From NCBI GenBank assembly GCA_005281725.1, contig SSBO01000001.1, positions 3,890,399 to 3,954,398 on the forward strand: DNA of 64,000 nucleotides, given 5' to 3'. Position numbers and translations under genes: made by a program. Positions 46,401-58,400 of the stretch are shown here, in pieces (the first letter of the stretch is position 1; the number at the start of each line of letters is the position of its first letter). The stretch is from Wuchereria bancrofti (taxonomy: Eukaryota > Nematoda > Chromadorea > Rhabditida > Onchocercidae). The notes beneath the pieces are model-generated. The model was not told the DNA's origin. It ran no database searches and worked only from the letters and a program-made list of their open reading frames with translations.

Positions 46401-49400
46401 AAGATTGATGGAACACTTGAACCAGACACAGAGTACGTGTTTCGGATGCGTGCTGTTTATCCGGATGGACCGGGAGTATTCTCCGATGCTTGTATTACCA
46501 AAACACTTCCAGACGGTTTATGTTTATATGTTTTTATGTGAACCGCGTACAGTTACATGCTAATTTGTCAGTAACAGCAATAAATAAGCCATTAAGAGCA
46601 AACTAATAATTCGTTGAATAATTGAAAAGGAAAAACATTGAAATTGAAAAACAAATTGAAAAGGAAAAAGTAGGAATTAAAATAAAATGATAAGAGCAAA
46701 AACAATATTTAACAGTCACTTTAACTTTATACGAGCATGAGTTTCTGAATCAATCAAATGAACATGCTTCAATTTCAGGTAACGCCCCGTATATCCTCAT
46801 TTCGAACGGTGATCACGGAGTGGAAGGTAAAACGGAAATAACGATCCTTCCGGGTTCAGCGCTCGACCTCTCATGTAATGCAACAGGACAGCCTCGTCCA
46901 ACAGTTAAATGGATCCGCTCCGGATATTACCCTATTGATCCTGCTTGGGTTTCTTATTTTGAAAATTGCAACATTTTCAGATCATTTTTGAATAGGTCAA
47001 ATTGATACGATCATACACAATGTTTATTAATTCTTGCATTATGTTTCGTAGTAATAGAGTAACTGAAAATCGAATAGATTCTCGAAGTCAATTCTGATGT
47101 CAAACCTTAGAGTAGTCGTATTCAGCAGATAATCGGTGTGAGAATGGTACAAACCTTTTATGCATGTCGAAGATACACAGCGATGTCTTCACTACTTACT
47201 TACTGCTTCTAGGCATTATGCTATGCTGCACCTTAAAGCCAGAAGAAAATACAAGCAGATTCACTTTCATGATCATAAGCATGATATCCTCAAAATAGTT
47301 AAGAATTTTTTGTGACCTATTACAATGATCTGTCCATAAACTGCTGGACTTTACTGATTTGGGTTTGCATATTGAATTTGACCACTTTCTAAGCGAATTA
47401 TTTTCATCCTATTTTTTAGAAAACGTATTGTAAATTCCAGGTATATTTAGGTAAAAGCAGACGAGAAATATGCTATATGGTTTCTGAAAGTATCTAATAT
47501 TACCGAAGATACGTCATTCAATTGTGTTGCACAAAGCCCGCTTGGTTTTGCCAATTGGACCATCAGTGTTCGCCTTGTTTCAGGTGGAATATATAATTGT
47601 CTAATCTTTCGAGCTATACAATCCTGAGCATTAAATGTGTCTTTAATCAAAGTTTTAAAGTTAGTAATGAATTTGAAGTATTCATTTAGACTAAATCTTA
47701 TTTTTTAATCCTTCTTTATTTTCCATTATATTTTATCAGAAATAATAGAAAATGCTATACTAGCTTTGCAATGATCTCTTTTTAATCACTATAGCTCATC
47801 ATCCGAGGAAGGATTTTAGCCACCTATAATGAAGTGACATTGATGAAGACAATTTCTATCCGAACGAATGTCAAACAACGTCAGGATTTTTACAGATCTT
47901 CAACCAACTTGGAAAAATGATTTCTTAGTTGCGAAGAATGAGGACGGTGAGGTTGCGGTACACTTTACAGACGACCTACCGGATTATCTTAAGGGATCGG
48001 TAAACATTTATCTAAATAGAATTTTAATCCACAGCAAAAGGCTTTTTTCTCGAATTTTTTTATTTCACAAACTCTTGAGCAGAACATAAACGCGATTTAC
48101 GAGGTTCTAGCAAAATCCTTGGAATATCTACTGGAGTGACAATCCATCAAAACCTTTCGAAACTTGGAATTTAATTCCATCTAACGGTCGACCCTTAGAC
48201 CGTATAGCTATACCAGAAATGGAACCTGGTGCTAAGTATCACATGGTGATCGAGCAGCCATCTGCTGGGATCAAAACACCGGTCTTCGACATCATGACTC
48301 CAAGTAATTTTTTGTCTTTTATGAGTTCTTTGAATGATAAATCAAAAAATATACAAAAATGCAGAAAAAAATGTAAACAGGATATTTTGTTTCAAAAGTC
48401 TGGGGTTCCTATATCTTCTTCCAGTTATAGCTGTCATCAAAAAACGATAATTTCTTTAAGCTCAGTAAGTTGAACTTTACAGTTTCAAAAAAGCAGCTTG
48501 AAGTGTCATTGCAAAAATACAAATTTTAATAACCAATTTTATTGCTTATCGGAAATTGCAGAGCCAGCTAGCGACATACGCGTTGGAACTGATATTAACG
48601 GCGAAACAGTGCTAGACTTCAAGCCAGCATTTGCTACGGAACCTATCAAGGTAATTAATTGTGCTACAGTGAAAGGGAAGTTGGAGGGTTTCAAGTTTCA
48701 TTTTGTTGAAAAACTGCAGTCTTTGTGTGTATGGCATACTCCTCTATTAAGCTTTCCTCCTGAAACTTTATATATATATTTATAGATATATATATATACT
48801 TTATATTGTACTTTGTCAAACTTTGAGTAGACATGATCTCATATCTTCAATTCATTGAAAGTTTCAGAAATACATTATCAAATACTGGCCGGATGGCAAT
48901 CCGTCGGCTGTAATGTACATGGAAACACCAGTCAATATTACCGATAAGATTGTGCTAGATGGCTTGCAGCCTGAAATTGACTATAATTTTATGGTAAGCG
49001 TTTGGCCATCTTTAAATTGTCCTCAAAGAAAAAAATCAAAAATTACTCACGTAAGGGCATAACTTCAGTTTTTTCGAAATGAATTTCAAGTTAAATATGA
49101 TTTTAAGGTTACTGCAAAGTTTGACGACGGCGATAATCTTGCAAGTGAATCAACTAAAATACGTACACCTTCCAAAGGTGTGTCACTTTTTTTCTTTTTG
49201 AAATGTTTTTCCTATGTCAGATCTTCCAAAAATGTAAAACGTTTTAAGTTTAATGGATGTAGAAATTGAGTTCGTGTCTTTATTGATCTTGAACTTTTTA
49301 AAGCTAAGGTGATAGGTTTCAAACTTAGGTATTGTAGATATCCAATGCCATTGTGCCCATGCCTGCATGTTTGAAGAGGATGAGGAAGGAATGATAACAG

Positions 49401-52400
49401 CATCATGCTATTGTCATAATGGTTTTAAACTTGCTGATGATAAGAAATCATGCGAACCTATGGAAGAAGATGAGGAAGGGAGCATTGTGCAGGTAACTCT
49501 TTCATATTTTACTTCAAAAATCTGAAAATTTTGAACTTATGTAAAGTCTCCAGAATTCTGGTAATAAACGGCTAAACATTCAATGATTATCAAGAATAAT
49601 TTAACGATTAACAATTTAAATTTACCAGAAATATTTCTTAGAATCAATTTAGAGAACTTTCACATGGTCAAATTTATTTGCGAAAATCACAGTACAATAG
49701 CATTTTACTGTACAGTAGCATTTTATTTACAACCCGATTCTTTCGTCTAAAAGTCATTTAAAACTTTTTTTAAAGTTCCTAGAGTAATCAATTCCAAATT
49801 TGAAAAATTAAACATTCCAGGTTACTCCACCAACATTGATTCCTGAATCTGAGCATCCGAAAGAACTGTCCACCATGCCAACCCTTTTTGATGATTTATT
49901 CTCGAAATCGGAGAAATTTGACAAGAAGATGGAAATTCTGGAACCAAAGGAACTTGCAAAAATCGAGCCTTCACAAAGCGATGAGTTCGGACGAGCTATT
50001 TGGCAAGATGAACAACTGATAACTATGAGTAGAGAGTCGGTTAGTGATGGTTTTTCCCTTATATCAACCGATTCTAGTCATCAAGACCGTGTTTTGTCGT
50101 CAGTTGTTGGTTTTGATGGTGCGCCTTTGCCTACGGATGAATACGGTCGGGCAGTGGATAATCTCAGAAATCCAATTATTTGGGATAATGAAGGCCGCCC
50201 GGTAGGTCCAAATGGTATTCCTTTACGTCGCAACTACAAAGGAGAATACGTATATCCAATTATTGGAAAAAATGGACAGCCGTTACCCACTGACATTAAC
50301 ATGAAACCCATTTATGCCATAGTTGGGCCAGATAATCAGCCGTTTCGGAAAAACCAGGAAGGTATGCATATCGATCAGTATGGTCAAATAATCCCAACAG
50401 ATACCTCTGGACGTCCAATTAGTGTTGATGGGTCACCTTATCCAACTGACGAATACGGTCGATACATTGTGGATTCGGAAAACGTCATTCAACAAGTTGT
50501 ACCAACGGATGAACTTGGACGTGTTATCTATCCAGTTTTTTATCCAGATGGAATATTACTAGCAACAGCGGACGATGGTCGATTTGTTAACGAGCATGGA
50601 CACTTCATTCCAACCAATGATGCCGGATTGCCAGTTAATGAAAAAGACGAAGTGTTACCGAAGGATTCTGAAGGGAATTTTGTTTATGTAGGCAATTACA
50701 TTTTACCGACCGATTCTAATGGACAACCTGTGAAGGTACAATATAACGGGAAACTTCTTAAGAGCGATAAAATGGGACACATTATTGGTCCTGGTGGGCA
50801 ATTAGTGGTAGTAAATAATTACGGATATCCAATCGACGAGTCTAACACTGTGCTTTCAACTACTTTTGATGGCATATTTGTATTACCAGTGATGGATAGA
50901 AAGAGTATGGTAGTTCCAGGAGTGGAGCAGAAAAAAGGAGTAAAACGACCTCTTAATATTATCGGACCTAACGGCCATTTGCTACCAACTATGGAAGATG
51001 GTACTGTTTTAGATCCTTTTGGAAGGACCGTACCAACGAATAATATTGGGGAACCAGTAAATTATCGTAATGAACCGCTACCAACTAATAGTGAAGGACA
51101 GGCTATTTATCCAAAGGATGGTTTGGACTGCCCATTACCTCCAACAGACCGACATGGAAGACCAGTTTATTCAGTGGTCGGACCAGATGGTAGATTACTT
51201 GCTCGAAAACATGACGGAATTGCAATTGATCCTGACGGCAACTTACTTCCAACTAATGCAGCCGGAGTACCTGTCGACAGAAAAGGACGGCCTCTGCCCA
51301 GCGATAGAAATGGTTCTATCATTTATCCAGCCAGAGGAATTGATATTGAACCCCTTCCAACAGATTCTAATGGAAAACCGGTATATCCAGTAATTGGACT
51401 TGACGGACGATTACTACCGACAAATAGAGACGCTAGAGTGATTGATGAGAATGGTAGGCCTCTGCCAACAAATGTTGCTGGCGTTCCGGTCAATGAGCAA
51501 GGCGAACCACTTCCATTCGATCAAAATGGTTACATCAGATATCCGGCTACAGTAGAAAGACAGGGAAGACCTGTATACATCATTATCGGGACAGATGGAG
51601 AGCCATTACAAAGAAATGGGGATGGATTAGTCATCGGTCCAGATAGTAAGCCAGTGCCAACTGACGCTTCTGGATACCCAGTGGATCATCGTGGAAGACC
51701 TTTACCTCAAGACAGAAGTGGAAATATCATTTATCCTGCCAACGGTTTAGATGCTGAACCGATGCCAACTGACCGAAATGGTAGACCAGTGTATTTGGTG
51801 ATAGGACCGGATGGCCAATTGCTTCCGAAAGATAGTAATGATGTTGTAACTGATGTTGATGGACGACCCATTCCGACGAATGCTGCAGGAGTTCCACTGG
51901 ACCACCATGGGAAACCACTATCCGTTGATCGGAATGGTTATGTTTTCTACCCGAAGGAAAGTTACGAATCTGTTAAAGCCGGTGAACCGGTATACGCTAT
52001 TTTAGGACCTGATGGAGCTCTATTGGAGCAGAATGCTGATGGCGCAATTGTGGATCCATATGGTAGGCCAATTCCAACAGATTCCAATGGATACCCCATT
52101 GATAATTATGGAAAACCTCTACTGCGAGACCGCATGGGTAATTTTATATATCCAGCAGGAGGTTTAGACGTAGGATCTGCACCAACTGATACAAGTAAAC
52201 GACCACAATACTCCGTAATTGGTCCGAATGGTGAAGTGCTATCAAGAGGTTATAGTGGAGAGATACTCGATCCGTATGGCAGACCAATCCCAACAAATGC
52301 TGTTGGTATTCCAATAAACAGTCAAGGTGAACCGTTGCCAAGAGATAAAGAAGGCAATTTTATATATCCGGCAATTGGTTTAGATGTCAAATTATTGCCT

Positions 52401-55400
52401 ACAGATAGTTCTGAAAAAATTGTCTATCCTATTGTTGATTCTCATGGTGAACCTTTGCCTACAAATGAAGATGGAGTACTTGTTGATAATGATGGATCCC
52501 CGATACCAACCAATATGTTTGGCTTACCTGTTGATAAAGATGGGAAATTTCTGCCGAAAGATGTCAAAGGAAATTTCATTTTTGGTACTCCGATAAAGCC
52601 TACTGATCATAGCGGATTACCAATACATCCGGTTATTGGTCCAGACGGAAAGTTATTGCCTCAGGATAAGGATGGTAATGTTGTTGATCCTGCCGGACGC
52701 CCAATTCCTACTAATGATGATGGTGTCCCAGTAGATAATAAAGGACGGCCTTTACCAAGTGATAAAAGTGGAATTGTTATATTTCCTGCAGGTGGTTTAG
52801 ATGCTGAACCTATGCCTACAGACAAAAGTGGAAAACCAATTTATTCAGTTATTGGACCTGATGGTCATCCGTTACCGATAACTGCTGATAACAATATTAT
52901 TGGTCCTGATGGAAATATTGTGCCTGTGAATGCTGCTGGTGTACCAACCAATAATCGTGGTGAACCGTTGCCAAGAGATAAAGAAGGCAATTTTATATAT
53001 CCGGCAATTGGTTTAGATGTCAAATTATTGCCTACAGATAGTTCTGAAAAAATTGTCTATCCTATTGTTGATTCTCATGGTGAACCTTTGCCTACAAATG
53101 AAGATGGAGTACTTGTTGATAATGATGGATCCCCGATACCAACCAATATGTTTGGCTTACCTGTTGATAAAGATGGGAAATTTCTGCCGAAAGATGTCAA
53201 AGGAAATTTCATTTTTGGTACTCCGGTAAAGCCTACTGATCAGGGCGGATTACCAATATATCCGGTCATTGGACCCAATGGTGAATTGCTGCCAACCGTG
53301 GAATCGGGCAATGTGATTGGGCCTGATGGGCATCCAATTTCTGTCGACAGTGAAGGTAGACCGATCAACAATCGTGGTGAGACGCTACCTACTGATCGTT
53401 TTGGAAATTTTATATATCCGTTGAGAGGTCTCGACGCCGAATTGCTTCCCACCGATAGTAATGGATTACCTATTTATCGAGTGATAGACTCTGATGGACA
53501 AATGTTGCCCACAAATGACAAAGGATTATCGATCGATGGTCAAGGGAAACCTTTGCCGACCAATGCAGCAGGAGTTCCAGTTGACGATCATGGAAAACCA
53601 TTGCCTATTGATTCTAACGGCAATTTAGTATATAGAAAAGATGTCCAGAAGTCCTTGTCAACTGACCAAGGGGTCTATCCTGTAATTGGGCCTGATGAAG
53701 AGCTGTTACCAACTGACAAAATTGGTGTTGTTGACGGCCAACCGAGTCCAACAGATGACGAAGGACTCTTTATCCATACTGAAGTTACTGGAACTCATCC
53801 TGCGAAAAAGGTTGTTAATATCGAAGGTAGGCCGTTACCCACTGACGAACTTGGTCGCTATCTGCTAGCACCGAACCTCCCTGTTCGACAGGACGATTCT
53901 GGTAGATTGATCGGACCAGATGGTCAGCCACTTCCCACTGACGATTCTGGCAACTATGTCTATCGAGAGAAAATGAAATACCCAAGTGATGCAGGTGATT
54001 TCGGACATCCATTACCAACTAACGAGGATGGTTTTTATGTGCGAAGGAATGATTCAATGATTACAACAGAATCAATAGATCTAATAGATGGACAAGGTGT
54101 AATATTGCCTACTGACGAACGTGGCATCTTAATTGCTGCAGAACCAAGTGGAAAGGTATATCCAACAGACCGAGGACATCGTCCAGTTTATCCGGTTATT
54201 GGATATGATGGCGAACTTTTGCCGACGAACGACGAAGGATTAGCACTTAATCTTGAAGGGCATCCGATTCCGATTAACAATGTTGGACGACCGTTGGATG
54301 AAGACGGTATAATATTGCCAATGGATTCTAAAGGAAATGTTGTTTATGACAGTAGAAAAAAGAATTGTGATACGCATATGGGCGTTATGGATATTACGGT
54401 AGTAATAAACGTGGAAACCCTGGATCGTGATAGTTTCGACCATATCAAGAGGGTAATTCAGAATTTAGTGATTGAACACTTTGATCTTGCGCCGGATGTA
54501 GCACAGTTTGCGTTAGTCAAATACGGTGGAACTGCTGAGGTACCAATTACTTTGGGTGGTTATAACGAAAAAATGGAACTACTGGAAGAGTTAAATCGAG
54601 TCAAAATTGACCATATCAAAGAGCATCCCAGACTGATTGTGGGAGTGAGTGCTGCCAAACAACAGTTTGCATCGTTTGGTCGCGAAGACGCTGGTAAGCT
54701 GATGCTAGTGATAACTGATGGACAAGACATGTAAGTTATATCGTCTTTCAAGTTTTGTTCCACATTTTACGTGAAATATCTCTTAAGAGTTCTCTTTAAT
54801 GATGTGCCTTGAAAAGTGTTACTTTTCTTTTGTAAATAAAAAACAAGAAATAAGTTAATAAGAAATAGAATCAAGTAAATATTTCTCCAATATTTTAGAT
54901 ATTCGGAGGATCGCTTTAAAGACAACATTATTCCAATGCTTATTGTTGGCAGTAAAGAATTTGAAGAAGAAATTAAGGACTGGACTAAGTCATACATCTT
55001 AGTAGATTCTTGGGAACAACTGCGTGCTGATTCTATTGCTAACATAATCGAAAAGGAATGCTTGCTCGGGAGAATTTTCATTCCAACAAAAAAAGTATCC
55101 TCAAGATCAAAATCTGAGAGATTCGAGGATTTTGTTAGTTCACCACTTCCAACTGATGAATTCGGTCGTATTGTGGTACTACCAACAAGTGAACGAGTCA
55201 TCCTGTCTACCGATGAATACGGTCACGTCTCATATCCTGTAAAGGATATTTCTGGTAGACTCCTTCCCATAAATGAAAATGGTTCAGTGATGGATAGGGA
55301 GCTGATGGAATCCGATTATGGTAAACCAATTGGTTCAGATAGAAGGCAATTGCCAACAGATGAATCTGAAGCATATATTTATCCCGCCGGTGGCAAAGGC

Positions 55401-58400
55401 AAAGCTTTATCTCCTGATGGCAAAACAGGGCAGTCGATAGTCACGAATTTAGCTGGAAAATACAGTAGCCAAGGATCGCCGTATTCATTTAACGACAACA
55501 TCATCATGTCAAAGAGGGCAGAAAAAATAACAGATGCAACTAATTATCCAGTTATCGGTCCGGATAATATCTTATTTTCGAGTGATGCCTCAGACTTTTA
55601 CGTAAACAATATTGAGCGGGTAGTTGAACTTGATGATAATGGAAAACTTCCTGGGTCTGTTGAGAAAATGATGCCAACTAGTGATGCAGGAGGATTCGCT
55701 TATCCAAAACATAGTCAGAGTAGTAAGCTTCCACGCAGTGATTCAAATATGAGATTAGTTCATCCACTAATAAAAGAAAATAATGAGTTTTTGTCAACCG
55801 CCAAAAACGATGTTTCCATTGATGATACCAGTTTCCACAGAAGGCTACCTTACACTCTAGGTAATGAACTGCCAGATGAACACAACCGAGTCTCTTTCGA
55901 AGAACCACATGGTGAACCAGAGACTACTGCTGAAGCTGGAAATTTTATCAATAATCAAAATAGTCCGTTACCAATCGAAGTAGATCAGGATGGTAAACCA
56001 GTTAGTGTTAAAGTAGGACCCTTGCCTATTAATAAATATGGCGATTCAATATATGCAGATGGTAGTTTGGTATCTACAAGCGCTTCGGGGCAATCCATTG
56101 GTCCAGAAGATTCCTTGATGCCAGTTGATCATCGTGGACGATACGTATCTGATTACATACCAGATAGAACTGTTTTACGGGAAACAAAACTTTTGGCAAA
56201 AGTCTCAACATGTAATAAAGTTGAAGAATCCGTAAACATCATTTTTATGGTGGAATCTTCAAATGCTACGGAGACCAATCTCAATAAAATTAAATTTTCA
56301 TTGTTAAATTTTATTAAAAAGAATATTAATTGGAACATTGCTAAAGTCGGTATAGTTTCTTACGGAAGTACAGTAGATGTTAATCTGGATGTTGGAAATT
56401 ATCAAAGCTACGATGATTTGAAAAAATCCATTCTTAGTTTGTCACTTATTGGTGGTTCATCATCTGGTGATGAACATGCATTCAGGACTGCTCTTCAGCT
56501 CTTCCGTGAAAAATATAACAATGATAGTGGAGAACTAATCATGCATGTCTTTAAGACTCCACTCAGGTTTGTTTTTAACTTGAATTGCTGGCAACTTTGT
56601 TTATATATTATTATCCTACCACATCAACGATCCACTCTTCATTTCTCGCTGTCGCAGTTCCTATACAAATAATGAATCTTATAACCAGTAGAAAATTTTC
56701 TTCAAAATTACAAATATGGCGCCACAGTCATAGCTATCAGTGTTGATATCAATCATGTTATGAACATCGCAGTCTCTTCAAAGTCTCTTTAATATTTAAT
56801 ATCTATGATTAGTTGATAAATATCATCTACTATTCCTTCTAATAATTCTCTGGGACTTAAAATGTAAAATGAGTTTTAATTTTCAGTAAAGATGCTCAAA
56901 TAATTGCTAATCATTTGAAAATGAATGAAACTATTTCAATCTTATCCCTTGGACCAGACCAGTGGTACCGATTGGAGAATGACAAAGAACTCAAGAAATT
57001 ACGAAGCGATATGTGTTTGCTGTTAATGAAAAGTTATCTCGCACGAACCAGGAAGCCTAGTGGTTAGTATATTTCATCAGTTGATCATTAATATCTTATC
57101 AGCACTGAATCATACATCAGATATTTTGGTAGTCTAGGAATCAGTTGTATTCCCAATCACTATATTAATTGTAAACATTGACTAGCTTCGAATCATTGTT
57201 AAAGCAGAACTTTCTCTTAACCTTCTTTGGTGGTGATGTTATTTGCTCCGTTTCGTAACAGGAAATTTTTTTTGTGGTTCCTTATTCTTTTGGCCTTGTC
57301 CGCTTGATTTGAATGTTCACAATGGAAGGAACAGAAATTTGAGAAAATGTGCTTGAAATTGGTGGTCGATTTTTTACTTTGCTCTTAATTTGTCATATAA
57401 CACGTCATTTTCATTCTCAAGTGAATTGAAGAATAGAATGAAACCTGGTTTTCTAGAGATGAAAAAATAAATTTTCCAGAGACTTTATGCATTCAATGTT
57501 TGGCTCAGAGGGCGGGTATTTGCTATTCATAATTTCTATCCCTCTCCATGATAATGTCAATATCCTAGTCAGTCCAAATTCCTTATCAGAAAATGATCAA
57601 GGTCTTAACGTATATCTTATGACCATTACCAACATATGCGAGCGGTCGTCCACGATATCTGGCTAAGAGATCTAATAGACAACAGTTACGAACTGATAGT
57701 TACTCAACGGATGCACAAAGAAATTATCCATTACGACGATGGATGACCAATCAGTGCCTGCCAACAACGGTGAAGAGTCACAACATCCGATGGCGGACAG
57801 CACCAATGAGTAATTCTAGCAACCTGTTAATACCGATGGTTAGCAGTTACCGACAGATGAGAATAGAATTTCCGTATTTGGCAAAGAAAAAAGGCCATTC
57901 TATCCTGTTATTAGTCCGGATGGGAAATTATTATCAATGAATCAACTTTAACGTCATTTTGATTCGCGTGGTGAAAAACCAGTTGCAGTTAATAATACCG
58001 TGAGGTTTATTCAGAAAACCAAACGGTAGTGACAGACAATGTTAGAAATTTAGTCTTGCCATCAGATCAGAATAAAAGCTGCTCCCGATCGATAATTTTA
58101 TAAATGTTTAGTAAGTCAATTACGGCAAATAGTGAAGGTTTTCGACGAATAGAAAGCTGTCATCTAAATGATGAATACAGACGACAATATTTAGACCTTT
58201 TAATAAACTAGGTATAAATAAACTAGTATAATAAAGTAGGTAGGTCAAATCAACAAATGAAACAGATATACCGGTAGACTACTGTTAGAGAATCTGCGGT
58301 GATCAATTTATGCTCTGCTTTATCCATTACAAACAGATGAATAACTTTCATCTAAAAAGATCAGTATTTTTAAGTATTTTTGACAAAAAGTCATCAGTTA

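Larger units (their letters stand above)
34995..49177 (+). other. dig-1: dig-1 exons 8-44: array of 7 Ig and 11 FN3 modules
   Basis: Order with genomic spans: Ig1 34995-35519, FN1 35897-36367, Ig2 36817-37404, FN2 37513-37967, Ig3 38092-38533, FN3 38715-39251, Ig4 39494-40128, FN4 40288-40968, FN5 41151-41604, Ig5 41765-42019 (one exon), FN6 42236-42795, FN7 42915-43617 (three exons), Ig6 43909-44631, FN8 44880-45371, FN9 45613-46515, Ig7 46779-47583, FN10 47896-48303, FN11 48562-49177. Residues 325-2134. FN3 signs: a PPxxPNGxI loop, YxxxxRAxNxxGxG strands and PGxPP linkers. Ig signs: LxCxAxGxPxPxxxW and CxAxNxxG. FN10 and FN11 are divergent ([17 protein letters not shown]). Every module border is a phase-1 intron. 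Confidence 0.9.
49821..54730 (+). other. dig-1: dig-1 exon 46: giant PTDxxG repeat exon, ending in the first half of VWA1
   Basis: A single 4,910-base exon, residues about 2190-3825. After a short acidic lead come some 1,500 residues of repeats. The full unit is about 70 residues and holds four sub-units of 16-20 residues, each with a P(T/S)(D/N)xxG core; typical pieces are YPVIGPDGx[18 protein letters not shown] and [12 protein letters not shown] estimate about 20 units, the early ones more divergent. It is rich in P, G, D, N and T and has almost no Cys (one in GLDCPLPP). The regular turns suggest an extended or beta-spiral rod (inference). The last 370 bases (from 54363) open VWA1. The same DNA read in other frames or antisense also gives open stretches; these are shadows of the repeat. 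Confidence 0.9.

Noticed and set aside
48767..48800. TA-rich run as a functional element
   Set aside because: Simple AT dinucleotide repeat in an intron; common in AT-rich genomes.
51070..53452. Open frames in other plus frames and on the minus strand within exon 46
   Set aside because: They recur with the repeat period and two are identical because of the 267-bp duplication; they are shadows of the coding repeat.
57743..57940. 65-codon open frame in intron 48 as a real exon
   Set aside because: It runs in a different frame from the repeat relic and reads as noise; the DNA is better explained as a decayed repeat exon.
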